Under the pieces are notes generated by a model that worked only from the letters and a program-made list of their open reading frames with translations, had not been told where the DNA came from and made no database searches. A DNA stretch of 64,000 nt from Paenibacillus sp. FSL K6-3182 (GTDB lineage: Bacteria > Bacillota > Bacilli > Paenibacillales > Paenibacillaceae): assembly GCF_037976325.1 (NCBI RefSeq), contig NZ_CP150265.1, positions 5,407,001 through 5,471,000 on the forward strand. Reading direction: 5' to 3'. A program made the translations under genes and the position numbers. The number at the start of each line of letters is the position of its first letter. Positions within the stretch are counted from its first letter, which is position 1. Positions 1-10,139 of the stretch are shown piece after piece.

Positions 1-794
1 TCAAGCACTTGATCGATCCAGACGTGATGCAGCCACCTTTTGAGTACCCAGGGACCTTCAATAGATGCGGTTTTCAGAGAAAGAAGAGATACTGAATGCC
101 ATAATCCATCAAACATGGGTACAGGCAATGATGTCGGAGCAGCTTGCGATTCAGCTTGAATGTATCTTGCACTCTCCGTCTCAAGAAATGCGATTACACC
201 TTGGGCATAGCTCAAACTGCCCCGTGTCGATGGGTGAAGTCCGTCAGGCAGCCATTCTTCCCAACTGAATCTCCCTCTTTTGAGTTCGTTCAAAGCATGG
301 AGCCCCACCCACACAGACCCGATTCCATAATGCTCCGCCAGTTGTTCGAATTCCGCTACGGAGGCCGGCAATTCTGCTTGCATCATGGCTGTATACATAT
401 CCTGATGGTAGGTGTATACAAGAATGACATTGCAATCCCCATTGGCAAGGATAGACCTGATCAACGTTTCCCTTGTTTTATTTCTCTGCTCGGATGCAAC
501 AAATAGATCATTAACCGCATATTCGATAAACACCAAATCACATCCGCGGTCAATGATATCTCGTTGCGATCTAAACACCGCCAAATCGCTGCCAGTAGCC
601 CCAATAGCCGCGTTCTCAATGCATATTTTAGCGGAAGGAAATTGTTCGCTAAACCATGCGGCAACCGGTTCGGGCCAGTTGTTACGGGGCCTCCCGTCCG
701 TTATTGAGCCGCCCATAAAGCCGATTGTTATTTCCCCTTCATTTAATGAACGCCAAACATGCGACATTACGTTTCTATTTGTAAATTCATTCAA
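1..794 (-). CDS. SGNH/GDSL-type esterase, 3' end beyond the window
   Basis: The frame is open from a TTG at 794 to the window edge (264 codons), so the C-terminus is missing. The TTG is chosen because GAGGTG lies 7 bases upstream; the nearby ATG at 798 is in another frame and stops at once. SGNH blocks are visible: GGSIT with the nucleophile Ser near residue 30, an NAAIGATGS stretch (block II Gly), YAVND near 91-95 (block III Asn) and DGLHPS near 185-188 (catalytic Asp and His). No signal peptide is seen, so it is probably cytosolic. It lies 25 bases after the SLH-domain enzyme gene and is likely the last visible gene of that operon. By analogy with family members in such loci it may deacylate imported oligosaccharides; the substrate is not shown. 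Confidence 0.82.
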   Translation of the reverse strand, partial: MNEFTNRNVMSHVWRSLNEGEITIGFMGGSITDGRPRNNWPEPVAAWFSEQFPSAKICIENAAIGATGSDLAVFRSQRDIIDRGCDLVFIEYAVNDLFVASEQRNKTRETLIRSILANGDCNVILVYTYHQDMYTAMMQAELPASVAEFEQLAEHYGIGSVWVGLHALNELKRGRFSWEEWLPDGLHPSTRGSLSYAQGVIAFLETESARYIQAESQAAPTSLPVPMFDGLWHSVSLLSLKTASIEGPWVLKRWLHHVWIDQVL

Positions 795-819
795 CCATAC
801 ACACCTCGCGTTCAGCCTC

Positions 820-3800
820 TTAATTGATAAATTGCAAATATTGAAGCATCCGCTTCAGGATGGTAACTGCTTGAGCTCGTGTCGCTTCTTCCTTTGGAGA
901 AAATGTGGAATCCGACAAACCTTGCATAACATTTGCATATCGGTTGATTGCTACCGATTCCAACGCCCAATCGGAAATGTCTCCCTGATCTGCGAATGGG
1001 TCAAGAACGAATTCCGCCGGATTAACCATTTTACCGGTGAATTCTATCGCTCGCGCAATCATCACAGCCATCTGCTCACGTGTGATGGTGTCGTGCGGTC
1101 GGAAAGAACCGTCTTCATAACCATTGATTATCCCTGCCTTACTGGCTGCTCCGACCGAACCTGAGAACCAAGTCCCTCCTCTAATATCCGAGAATTTCAA
1201 ATCTGTTACAGTAGCGGACAAACCAAGGGATCGTACGAGCAGTGCTGCGAACTGTGCCCTTGTAATACTTGCATCTGGTACAAATTCCTTATTAGTGATC
1301 CCATTGATAATAAGTTTGTTTGCCAGCAATTTGACGTCCTCTGAAGCCCAGTGTCCAACAAGATTGTTAAAGGATCTCTCCGATTCAATTACCGTGTAAA
1401 TACTGTTATGAGGGGAAAATATCGTTATCTCAAAACGATCATCTTCACGGGAAATTACCGAAGGCATAAAATGTAAGCCGTTATCGTCATCAACCCATAC
1501 TGCTGTCACTTTCGAAATATCCGAAGCAGCAGCAAACGAAAGTGTTCGACTGATATAGATGCCGCCGAAATCCGTGGCTTCTTTACCATCATATTCGACT
1601 TTGAAATCTACAGGACTTGCCAACATCTGCATGGATTCCATTTTTGCAACTCTACTTTTAATGGCATCTGCCGTTTCTTCGGCTAATTTTGTAATCGTAA
1701 TGGTGATCTTCGTATACCCGGGAATATTCTTAGCTATCTTTGCAGGAAGCAGATAACTGGCGCCAGCCACCTTTATTAGTAAGCCTGCATCAGACCATTT
1801 CTCTGCCGCATCGAGAAGAGCAGAAGCCGGAATATCAACCTTGACCACAGGATCCGTGTTCTGTACCTCGAGTACGAGTGCAGAATGTTTGCTCAAGGAG
1901 AAAGCTTGCGCCAGGACATCCGCAGTCACCGGAACTCTGACTACTGTTTGATTATTGTCATTCTTTTCTCTAGTCACAGGAACTTGAAGACTGCTGTTGC
2001 CTAATTTAACATCGGTAGTAATTGTCGATTTACCGGGATGGCCAGTAGGCTTTTCTCCTTCACTTGGCGGCAAAGCTTCTCCCCATACCTTAAACTCTCT
2101 GCTACTTGGCCAAGCGTTGGCATCGGTGAGCGTCATTCGTACATATCGGTAGATTCCTTCTACTTCTTCGGTAATCATTGGACCTTGCATGCCATCATTC
2201 ATTCGATCAACAAGGGTCTCCCAGTCCGAACCGTTCGCCGAACCTTCGATCTTGTATTTGTAGGTCTTGATATCAGTGTCCGCAAACCATTGGAAGACAT
2301 GAGTCAGGGAATACTTCTCGCCGAGATCGACTTTAAACCATGATGGATACTTCACACCATCCACCAGCCATCTTGTCTCAAGATTTCCATCTACGGCAAG
2401 ATCCGGGGAGAACAACGCATCTCCTCCGTAATTGGCGTATTCCGAAGCGGTTGCCTGTTTTTTGTAAGCGAGATTCACTTTCTGCCCGATGATATTGACC
2501 GGAACGGTACCCATTACTCCCGAACCATCTCCAGCCTCCGCACGAACGAGAACCGTTCCGTTTTTATTCGGATAGAGCAGCCCACTGTTATTTATAAATG
2601 CCACATCTGTAGGCGATTTGCCGTCTTCTGCCCAGACAGACCATGCAACGGCTTTGTTTGTTGCATTTGCAGGCAGAACATCGGCAATCATCTGTAAACT
2701 CTGCCCGTTTAACGTGATTTCATTCGTTCCTCCCTCGCCCGAAACTTCAATGGCAGCTACAGGGATATTGTCCGGGATGACTTCACCGGTACTGCCATAG
2801 ATTTCAAACTCTTTGCTGGACGGCCAGGCATTGGCTTGAAGAAACGTCATTTTTACATACCGATAGTTCCCATTGACCACTTCTTTGATCTTTTCCCCGG
2901 TGACACCCACTATACTGCGGTCTACCATCAACACCCAGTTTTCACCGTCTAATGAACCCTCTATTTTAAATTTATAGGTTTGGGGTACTGCCGCGTACTG
3001 AATGATTGTACCGAGAGCTTTAGGCTCTCCCAGATCAACCTGTAACCAAGATGGATATTGCACGCCATCTACCAGCCACCAGCTATCCATATTGCCGTCA
3101 ACTGCGTTGGATGGATAATAGATTCCTGCTGCGCCATAATCGGCATAGGTAGAGGCGGTTACCGTCTTACCCCGCGCAAGGTTCTCAGGCTGATTGCTGA
3201 TTGTGATGATTTTCTCGCCCTTTAATTCCGGCTGACTGTTGTCCGTCACTACCACTTTCACCTGACCGTTTGACTTTGCCGTTAGCAGACCGTCGCCAGA
3301 TATGGAAGCCTTAGTTGTGGGCGTGACCCCATCCATCTCGTAAACTTCCCACTTGACGGACATAAAACCGTTATCACCCAGTGGCTCTGTTTGATAGTCC
3401 ATTTGCAATGTGCCATACGGCTGGGGAATGGTGTCTGCTCCATTTTCAGTTGTTACAGTCAAACTTGTAGCATTCTTAATGGTAAGCAACTGCGGAATCT
3501 GATTTTTGTTTGGGAGCAGATTGTCCGGTTCGGTTGTCGCGTCGGAGAAAATTCTTCTAATTGCATTGATGTAATCGAAACCATACTTTTCTGTAGGGGC
3601 GATATAATGGCCCTCGGCATACTCATTCCAGTTGTCGAGAAGCAGCAATCTGCCGCCCAAATTCCCATCGGATTTAGAATTCATTCTGGTTTTTGCTTCG
3701 TCCAGAAGTCCTTCATACAAATTCGGGGGGATCTCCCAGACGGGTGCAGACGTGCCCCATGGCCGTGCATCCCAACCGCTTGATACAGTCATAATATAGG

Positions 3801-5151
3801 GAACTTCACTGTTAGAATCGAAATTATTCCACGAATCGATGTGAGACTGGACATAACTCTCAGACGTGATGTTCGCGTCAGTTGGATACGTGTCCATAAA
3901 GGTCGGGATGTGATAGGAATAAATATAATCGATTCCGATCTCTTTAGCGGCAGCGAAACTTTGTGTTGTATTCGTGTTTTCGGCTGTCATTAGGATAACG
4001 CCAGGATAGCCGGCAACCGCCACTGCCTGGCGGAATTGAGTGATGGCATTTTTGGCATTCTCTTCGCCACCGACATCGCTGATGAACTTGGACAAGCTGT
4101 AGATCGATACTATTGGCTTGCCTTCAACTTTCAGATAATTGGATTTGGAGAAATACTCCTCTATCCAGAAGGGGACCACATTGTTCAGGAAATCATTTAT
4201 GTCCGAGACACCATCGGCTGAATCATTGGAATTTTCCCATTGTATGGCCCATTTCAAATACTCCCTATGCTGAGCGCTGTTGGCCAAGGAGTGCGTCAAG
4301 CCATCAAAGGAGGACATAACCGGGGCTTTGCCCCCATTCCCTTTTTGTCTAAACCAGCATGAAAACAAACCGTCTATGCCGTTCTCGACAGCCATCTTGA
4401 TCTGCCAATCTGTAGAGACATCGTAATTTTCGTCATAATAACCCATGAGGGGAGTCCGCTCCGGATAAAGAACGGGGTTTGTGCTTTCCCAAAAATATCT
4501 GCTTCCCCACAAGTTGCACGACTGCGCCACTACGATTTTATCACCGGTATCAACAGGAACAGGGGTCGGAACCAGATCCCGAGGCTGAGCATAAGTTTCG
4601 CCTTTGACTTCGAGCTCCATGCTGCTTGCTGGGCTCCCGTCTCCAGAACCGGTAATCACAAGCCTGACAAATCTGTATCTTCCCTGTACAATTTCTTCTA
4701 TTATGCTGCCGTTAACACCGGATTGGGTACGGTCAGCCAGAATGGACCAGGACCAGCTGTTTGGCGTATTTTGATTGGAACCTTCAATTCTGTAGTACCA
4801 AGTGGTATCTGTCTGAAAATGCTGTTTCACTACCCCCAGCGTGGAGATCGCATCCAAATCAACGATAATTGTTTGAGGGAATGTTGCATTCGCTGCTACC
4901 CATCCTGTGTTTAGATCGCCGTCTACTGCTTTAACTGCAGTATTGATCCCCAGGTGAGAGGATGAGTCGGCCCGGCTTCCCAGCGCTATATTGGCATACC
5001 CGTCCTCAGCATTTGTCGTTTCTGATGCCTCAACTTTATACTCTTCCAGACCGATAATGCCCAAACACGGCAAGAAAATTGAAAGGATTAAAATACAGAC
5101 TGCGATTTTGTTCATTCGTTTCCGATACAAAAATCCCATCCCCTTCCACAT
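820..5151 (-). CDS. Secreted S-layer-anchored WbsX/GH99-like glycosidase with F5/8C domains
   Basis: Large exported modular protein. Order of parts: signal peptide (about 13-43), F5/8 type C (discoidin, CBM32-like) domain about 50-185, a GH99/WbsX-like catalytic domain about 203-532, a Big-type Ig domain about 555-645, F5/8C about 650-783, a second Big-like domain about 794-890, F5/8C about 890-1022, an all-beta linker region, and three SLH repeats about 1260-1443 that would bind secondary cell-wall polymer. It should act on polysaccharide at the cell surface. The ATG at 5151 has no ribosome site; AAGGGG 9 bases before a TTG at 5130 suggests the real start is there, which still leaves the whole signal peptide. 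Its catalytic domain is a paralogue of the protein encoded just upstream. The exact glycan is unknown. Confidence 0.88.
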   Translation of the reverse strand: MWKGMGFLYRKRMNKIAVCILILSIFLPCLGIIGLEEYKVEASETTNAEDGYANIALGSRADSSSHLGINTAVKAVDGDLNTGWVAANATFPQTIIVDLDAISTLGVVKQHFQTDTTWYYRIEGSNQNTPNSWSWSILADRTQSGVNGSIIEEIVQGRYRFVRLVITGSGDGSPASSMELEVKGETYAQPRDLVPTPVPVDTGDKIVVAQSCNLWGSRYFWESTNPVLYPERTPLMGYYDENYDVSTDWQIKMAVENGIDGLFSCWFRQKGNGGKAPVMSSFDGLTHSLANSAQHREYLKWAIQWENSNDSADGVSDINDFLNNVVPFWIEEYFSKSNYLKVEGKPIVSIYSLSKFISDVGGEENAKNAITQFRQAVAVAGYPGVILMTAENTNTTQSFAAAKEIGIDYIYSYHIPTFMDTYPTDANITSESYVQSHIDSWNNFDSNSEVPYIMTVSSGWDARPWGTSAPVWEIPPNLYEGLLDEAKTRMNSKSDGNLGGRLLLLDNWNEYAEGHYIAPTEKYGFDYINAIRRIFSDATTEPDNLLPNKNQIPQLLTIKNATSLTVTTENGADTIPQPYGTLQMDYQTEPLGDNGFMSVKWEVYEMDGVTPTTKASISGDGLLTAKSNGQVKVVVTDNSQPELKGEKIITISNQPENLARGKTVTASTYADYGAAGIYYPSNAVDGNMDSWWLVDGVQYPSWLQVDLGEPKALGTIIQYAAVPQTYKFKIEGSLDGENWVLMVDRSIVGVTGEKIKEVVNGNYRYVKMTFLQANAWPSSKEFEIYGSTGEVIPDNIPVAAIEVSGEGGTNEITLNGQSLQMIADVLPANATNKAVAWSVWAEDGKSPTDVAFINNSGLLYPNKNGTVLVRAEAGDGSGVMGTVPVNIIGQKVNLAYKKQATASEYANYGGDALFSPDLAVDGNLETRWLVDGVKYPSWFKVDLGEKYSLTHVFQWFADTDIKTYKYKIEGSANGSDWETLVDRMNDGMQGPMITEEVEGIYRYVRMTLTDANAWPSSREFKVWGEALPPSEGEKPTGHPGKSTITTDVKLGNSSLQVPVTREKNDNNQTVVRVPVTADVLAQAFSLSKHSALVLEVQNTDPVVKVDIPASALLDAAEKWSDAGLLIKVAGASYLLPAKIAKNIPGYTKITITITKLAEETADAIKSRVAKMESMQMLASPVDFKVEYDGKEATDFGGIYISRTLSFAAASDISKVTAVWVDDDNGLHFMPSVISREDDRFEITIFSPHNSIYTVIESERSFNNLVGHWASEDVKLLANKLIINGITNKEFVPDASITRAQFAALLVRSLGLSATVTDLKFSDIRGGTWFSGSVGAASKAGIINGYEDGSFRPHDTITREQMAVMIARAIEFTGKMVNPAEFVLDPFADQGDISDWALESVAINRYANVMQGLSDSTFSPKEEATRAQAVTILKRMLQYLQFIN

Positions 5152-5159
5152 ATTTACTT

Positions 5160-6242
5160 CTATACTGTCCTGAACACTTCACGTACAGCTTCCAAATAGG
5201 AAAAGCCATATTTTTCAGTAGGAAAGATATAATGCCCTTCTCCGTATTCATTCCAGTTATCCAGCAGAATTATAGTACTTTCCAATCCACCGCTGTACCG
5301 GGCATCAAGCTCATGTCTAGCAGTTTCGCATAATCTTTGAAAATCACAGGGTTCAAGGCGCCACGTTTGGTCTGTGCAAGAATAACCCCACGGTTCCGAA
5401 TCCCATCCCATGGAACACGTCACGATATTAGGAACAGCCCCCAGGGACTGTTCTTCCCAGCATTTCTTCTGCGCGAGAATAATGGAATCGGGATTGTCAC
5501 CGAAAAATTCCGCTCCGGGATTGGTAGAGCCATCTGCAAACGTAGGCCAGTGATACGAGAAGCTATAATCCAGACCTATATCTTTCATAAGCTGATTCCG
5601 CTCTGTTATCGGCCCCCAGCAATATTGACCGAAAAGGATCAAACCTTGAAATCCAGCCTCTATACAGCGCTTACGCATATTCTCGATCGCTCTTGCAGCA
5701 GGAAGACTTCCACCTAGTTGCTCGACCAGCAAACCGATATTGTAAATCGATAAAACCGGCTTTCCATCCAGAACAAGGTAATTGGATCTGGAAAAGTACT
5801 TTTCCACCCAATATGGCAGCAGATTTTCAATGAGATCGCTTTCAGAATCCACTCCGGAAGCGATGTCGTTAGCGTTCTCCCACATGATCATAAATTTCAT
5901 TTGATCCCCGTACCTGCTGTGTTCCAGACCTCTTAGCCAATGATCGTATTCGGCCGTAATCGGACGCTTCCCCAAATTATTCTTAGATCGATACCAACAG
6001 TTCATGAAGAAGTGAATTCCATGCTCTATCGCAAATTTTATCTCCCAGTCAATGACTCGTGGGTTCGCCTCATCATACCAACCAAGTACAGACTTTCGAT
6101 TTGTAAAAGGCTTGATTTTCTCCCAAGCGGAAGGGCTGTTCCACAGATTGCATGCTTGTGCCCCCACTAGGTATTTACCTGTTTCAATCCGAATGGGTTG
6201 TATTGGCTGGCTGCTGTAATCCCGAATCTCGTCGCTTGCCAT
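5160..6242 (-). CDS. Cytosolic WbsX/GH99-like glycosyl hydrolase-type protein
   Basis: A 360-residue single-domain protein without signal peptide. It resembles residues 203-532 of the next gene along its whole length: both have QACNLW or QSCNLW at the start, MNCWYR or FSCWFR, WENAND or WENSND, a YFSRSNYL-type segment, and a shared LLDNWNEY near the C-terminus. The fold is expected to be a TIM barrel as in GH99/WbsX-like proteins. The pair suggests the secreted copy cuts polymer outside and this copy cuts the imported oligosaccharide. The gene begins with a good ribosome site (AGGGGCGG) and is followed after 8 bases by the SLH enzyme. Family assignment is from motif memory; catalytic residues were not identified. 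Confidence 0.8.
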   Translation of the reverse strand: MASDEIRDYSSQPIQPIRIETGKYLVGAQACNLWNSPSAWEKIKPFTNRKSVLGWYDEANPRVIDWEIKFAIEHGIHFFMNCWYRSKNNLGKRPITAEYDHWLRGLEHSRYGDQMKFMIMWENANDIASGVDSESDLIENLLPYWVEKYFSRSNYLVLDGKPVLSIYNIGLLVEQLGGSLPAARAIENMRKRCIEAGFQGLILFGQYCWGPITERNQLMKDIGLDYSFSYHWPTFADGSTNPGAEFFGDNPDSIILAQKKCWEEQSLGAVPNIVTCSMGWDSEPWGYSCTDQTWRLEPCDFQRLCETARHELDARYSGGLESTIILLDNWNEYGEGHYIFPTEKYGFSYLEAVREVFRTV

Positions 6243-6265
6243 AAGTACCGCCCCTTTTTTATCAA

Positions 6266-6304
6266 GAGAACTCCGCCTTTATGTAGATGTAAGGGGGAGT
6301 TCTC
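6266..6304 (-). terminator. Intercistronic hairpin after the binding-protein gene
   Basis: GAGAACTCC (6266-6274) pairs with GGAGTTCTC (6296-6304), with an inner CCTT/AAGG pair. On the minus strand it is followed by TTGATAAAAAA rather than a U-run. It may be a leaky terminator or a hairpin that stabilises the upstream binding-protein mRNA while lowering downstream expression. Confidence 0.55.
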
Positions 6305-6335
6305 ATTTTGCCTGTCTTTGTATGAAGGTTAATAA

Positions 6336-8075
6336 TCAGTTAAGCTCCGAGAGGGCTTTCTTCATTTCCCCGTCCCAGAAAGTGTAAACCTTGTCAATCC
6401 CCATCTTCTCAAGTTCCTTGATGATCTTCGCTTTGTGACCGACGAAGTCATCCGCAAGAATGAGCTTGATGACCTCCTGGTTCAGATAATTGACGATACG
6501 GTCCGAAATCAGCTTAATCTCATCTGGCTCACTGGGCGGCAGCAACGGAGTAAGTTCTGCCACGCGTGTTTTGCCGTACTCTTGGCCCTTGGGCGGTATC
6601 TTGTTCGGAAATTCTGCATTGTAGTACGAAGTGATTTCCTTTTTCAGCGCATTTTCGGGCTTTTCCAGTTGGATCTTCATGTAGGTTTGACTATTTCTGA
6701 AATCAAGTGGATTCTTAGTGCCAGGGATGAACCCCGTTATATCTAGTCCGGATTGGTTCGCATATTTCCGATATCCGAACTTCAAGGCATTTTCGGCGTC
6801 TTTCTCGTTCTCGAAATAAGTATCTGTATACTTATACTCACCGTTCTCGATTACCCAATCCTGTCCTTCGATCCCATTAATAATCGTAAGCACGCCTTCA
6901 ACAGAATATAAGTAGTTGATCAATTCCATTGCTCTTTCTGGATTTTTCGAGTCTTTGCTGATTGCATACACAAAGTTTTGTCCTTTGTTTGCCGTATTGT
7001 AATAATAGTTTTCTCCACTCATAGGAATTGGGTTGTCTGCGGTCCAACCTTTGTCATAGATCTTCTTGGATTGGAAATAGGCGTTTGATCCGCCAATCAC
7101 CCAGTTAATATAGGTGGCAAGTACCTGTCCAGTATTATATTTCTGAACAGCCTGATCATACTTTTGAGTCCAACTGTCCGGATCAATGAGCCCCGCTTTG
7201 TTGGCCTTATTCCAGAAATCAAGATCAGTCCAGAATCCCGAGTTTTCATTCGTGTATTTGTTGAAGTATTCGAAGGACTCCCTGTCGATTTGAAGAATAT
7301 TCGTCAGTCCGCCTATCACCTCTGCTCCTTGACGTCTTACGTTCCAGTGATCGGCCAGTATTCCGTAGCCCCAGTCCAACCATAATGAGAACCCATGGTA
7401 AGGCTTTCCGTCTTCATTTTTAGGATGAAGCTTTTTCATCTCTGAGACAACCTTGATATAATCATCGGGTGTTTCGATTGCTGGGTAACCGAGCTCTTTG
7501 TAATAATCCCATCTTACATAGGGACCCGCCCAGATCGTTTCAGGCAATACTGGGCCGTCAGTGCTAATTTCGGAGCCAAGGAATTTCAATTGCCCATCTC
7601 CAAACATATCTTTATAATAAGAAATCGTTTCAGGACTGATGTTCTTTTTGATGTCTTGTCCATATTTTTCAAGAAGTGGTTCCATATCAATAACTAGGCT
7701 TTTCATTTGATCAAAGTTCTTCTTGGGAATAACCATAATATCTTTCAGATCGTTAGTGGCGAGAATGGCTGCCAGCTTCTCATCGGATGGCTGGGTTTCC
7801 ATATCGAGTTCAATATTAAACTTTTCTTCGATATGCTTCATAATCGGATCGTCCTGACGTCCTGTCGGGGAACTGGCCCACAATTCTGCTGCCCAGAATG
7901 ACAAGCCTATCTTTTCCCTCGGGTTTTCTTGAGCGACTGTCTCTCCTTGATTAGTTGGCGCTTGTTCACCTGCGTTCTTGTTTTTCTGCTCGCGATTGTT
8001 ACTTGTGCACGCAGTGTTAAACGCGAGTGCAGCAATGAGGATCACAGTTGACAATTTTCCCATTCGCCTCTTCAT
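6336..8075 (-). CDS. Extracellular solute-binding lipoprotein of a CUT1 sugar importer
   Basis: A 579-residue binding protein of the large LplA/YtcQ type, delivering oligosaccharide to the two permeases encoded immediately upstream. The start is set at 8075 because AGGGGG lies 8 bases before this ATG; the open frame continues 19 codons further without a ribosome site. The N-terminus is a basic stretch, a hydrophobic core and FNTAC, a somewhat poor lipobox (Asn at -3) whose Cys would be lipidated. The mature part has the typical PDDYIKVVSEMKKLHPKN and YAISKDSKNPERAMELINYL segments. It is the third gene of the permease-permease-binding protein operon and is followed by the hairpin at 6266-6304. 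Confidence 0.9.
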   Translation of the reverse strand: MKRRMGKLSTVILIAALAFNTACTSNNREQKNKNAGEQAPTNQGETVAQENPREKIGLSFWAAELWASSPTGRQDDPIMKHIEEKFNIELDMETQPSDEKLAAILATNDLKDIMVIPKKNFDQMKSLVIDMEPLLEKYGQDIKKNISPETISYYKDMFGDGQLKFLGSEISTDGPVLPETIWAGPYVRWDYYKELGYPAIETPDDYIKVVSEMKKLHPKNEDGKPYHGFSLWLDWGYGILADHWNVRRQGAEVIGGLTNILQIDRESFEYFNKYTNENSGFWTDLDFWNKANKAGLIDPDSWTQKYDQAVQKYNTGQVLATYINWVIGGSNAYFQSKKIYDKGWTADNPIPMSGENYYYNTANKGQNFVYAISKDSKNPERAMELINYLYSVEGVLTIINGIEGQDWVIENGEYKYTDTYFENEKDAENALKFGYRKYANQSGLDITGFIPGTKNPLDFRNSQTYMKIQLEKPENALKKEITSYYNAEFPNKIPPKGQEYGKTRVAELTPLLPPSEPDEIKLISDRIVNYLNQEVIKLILADDFVGHKAKIIKELEKMGIDKVYTFWDGEMKKALSELN

Positions 8076-8141
8076 ACCCATACCCCCTGATATTTTTAAA
8101 ATAATGCTTATTGTAACCTGCAAGCAGGGCAATAACGAAAG

Positions 8142-9029
8142 TTATCCTTTTACCGATCCAAGCATAATGCCCTTTACAATAAACTTTTGCATAAACGGGT
8201 ATACAAGTATGATCGGAAATACCGTTACCATAGTGATTGTGGTCTTGATCGAAAACGAATCAAGTTGCTTGTTGCTCGCAACATTTTCCAGATTGATATT
8301 ACCCTGCATTGCTGCTCTGGCAAGAGACTCCGCCTGCTGCAGGTAGTTGTAAAGCATGAGCTGTAACGTTTGAAGATTCGGATTGGATACAAGGAAAAAA
8401 TTGTCCTGCCAGGCATTCCATTGGCTCACCGCATTAAACACCGCTACAGCTGCGATTACCGGCAGACAAACCGGTGCTGTAATCCTCCACAAAATCGTAA
8501 AGTATCCAGCTCCATCGACTAGGGCCGACTCCTCAAGCGCAGTCGATATCGATTCCATGTACGTCTTGATCAAAATAACTGCGAAGGGTGAAATCATTCC
8601 AGGCAGTACATAGAGCCAAAAGGTATTGTTTAACGCTAAGGTTTTCATGATAACGAACCAGGGTATGAGACCGGCGTTAAAGAAAAGCGTAATCACAGTA
8701 GCTCTATATATCCACTTTCTACCTGGAAGAACATTCTTAGTTACCACAAATGCCAACATTATGGAGAAGAACAACATCAAAGCAGTTCCAACGATTGTTC
8801 TTGCGGCAGAGATACCGAAAGCCATCAGGATTCCGTCCAACTTTAGAACACTTTTGAAATTATCTAGATGGAATCCGATTGGAAAGTAAAGCACCTCTCC
8901 CATAGCTACAGCGTGCGCATCACTCACAGAGGCAATAAAGATATAATAGAAGGGATAGATACACAAGAGAGTAAAAAGCAAGAAAACTGTTGTATTGATA
9001 ATTTGAAATGTATAATCTCTCTTCTTCAT
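8142..9029 (-). CDS. Sugar ABC transporter permease (LplC/YtcP-like, COG0395 type)
   Basis: Second membrane component of the importer: 295 residues, about six transmembrane segments, and the EAA-loop sequence LEESALVDGAGYFTILWRI near the middle that docks the ATPase. The C-terminus IVKGIMLGSVKG is characteristic of YtcP-like permeases. AAGGAGG precedes the ATG. It lies 15 bases after the partner permease and about 66 bases before the binding-protein start. No ATPase gene is nearby. Confidence 0.93.
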   Translation of the reverse strand: MKKRDYTFQIINTTVFLLFTLLCIYPFYYIFIASVSDAHAVAMGEVLYFPIGFHLDNFKSVLKLDGILMAFGISAARTIVGTALMLFFSIMLAFVVTKNVLPGRKWIYRATVITLFFNAGLIPWFVIMKTLALNNTFWLYVLPGMISPFAVILIKTYMESISTALEESALVDGAGYFTILWRITAPVCLPVIAAVAVFNAVSQWNAWQDNFFLVSNPNLQTLQLMLYNYLQQAESLARAAMQGNINLENVASNKQLDSFSIKTTITMVTVFPIILVYPFMQKFIVKGIMLGSVKG

Positions 9030-9044
9030 CGTTTTTCCTCCTTG

Positions 9045-9998
9045 TTAAAATATCGACTGGTTTCTTAATTTCTTCGAAATATAGTTGGCACTTAACAGCA
9101 AAATAATACTGATAACTGTCTTGGCCATTCCGATTGCCGTAGACATCGGATAATTGTTGAGTGTGATGCCAAGCCTATAAACATACACATCCAGCACCTG
9201 AATCTTAGATTGGGTAAGCCCATTCTGAAACAGAAAGTATTGTTCAAATCCCGTATTTAGCAGCCCGCCGATATTCAACAACAACAGTGTGATGAAAGTG
9301 GGAATCAGACCGGGCATAGTGATATGCCACATCCGCGTGAATCGACCCGCCCCATCCACCGAAGCTGCATCGTATTGTTCCTGATCGATCCCTGCAATTG
9401 CAGCAATATAGATGATGGCTCCGAAGCCCAGCGATTTCCATATCGAGATGGCTGTTTGAAAATACCAGACAATGTCGGAGTTTGCTAGAGGGTTAAGCGG
9501 TTCAGAGATCCAACCCAGATTGAGCAATACTTTATTAAGAATGCCATCCCCTGGGGCAAATATAGCGTAAGCAAACGAGAAGACCAGAATCCAACTGATA
9601 AAATTGGGAAATGTGCTTATCGTCTGAATAAGCTTCCGTAGTCTGCTATTCGTCATCTCCATAAGGAAGATGGCGAATATTACAGCAATCGGCGTAGATA
9701 AAAGACTGAGAAAACTAAGAACAAGAGTATTGCGCAGCACGTTGGACAACTCAGGGTCGTCAAACGCGAACACAAACCACTTAAAGCCCACAAACTCGGT
9801 ACCTAACAATTTGAGTCCTGGTTTGTAATCGAAGAATGCCATGGCCCAACCCGCCAATGGGAGATAAGAAAATACGATCAAGATAATAACGCAAGGAATT
9901 GCCATTAGCAGTAGGGTTATTTTCCCTGAATCCATCCTCTTATTCCTTTTGGCAATGTACACTTTCTGTTTATTGACCTGCAAGTTGTTTGTTGACAT
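9045..9998 (-). CDS. Sugar ABC transporter permease (LplB/YteP-like, COG4209 type)
   Basis: First membrane component of the same importer: 317 residues, a basic cytosolic N-terminus (about 1-28) and then six predicted membrane helices. The EAA loop reads QYDAASVDGAGRFTRMWHI, and the C-terminus ISKKLRNQSIF is typical of the LplB group. AGGGG lies before the ATG. It is the first gene of the minus-strand operon and is divergent from the kinase/regulator pair at 10140-13533, which probably controls it. Confidence 0.93.
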   Translation of the reverse strand: MSTNNLQVNKQKVYIAKRNKRMDSGKITLLLMAIPCVIILIVFSYLPLAGWAMAFFDYKPGLKLLGTEFVGFKWFVFAFDDPELSNVLRNTLVLSFLSLLSTPIAVIFAIFLMEMTNSRLRKLIQTISTFPNFISWILVFSFAYAIFAPGDGILNKVLLNLGWISEPLNPLANSDIVWYFQTAISIWKSLGFGAIIYIAAIAGIDQEQYDAASVDGAGRFTRMWHITMPGLIPTFITLLLLNIGGLLNTGFEQYFLFQNGLTQSKIQVLDVYVYRLGITLNNYPMSTAIGMAKTVISIILLLSANYISKKLRNQSIF

Positions 9999-10139
9999 CT
10001 AAGTACCCCTAATCTATGATATGTTTGATTTCTGAAATCCTATAGGTTCATAGTAATACGATCTCATAATGGAATGCTATTCTTAGAATTTTAGGAATTT
10101 GCAATAATTATGAATTCTTTCCTGGAGGTTAACCAAACG

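Noticed and set aside
412..1164. Long plus-strand frame (250 codons) opposite the SGNH and SLH genes
   Set aside because: It runs antisense across two well-supported genes, has no ribosome site and gives a low-quality Cys/Ser-rich protein.
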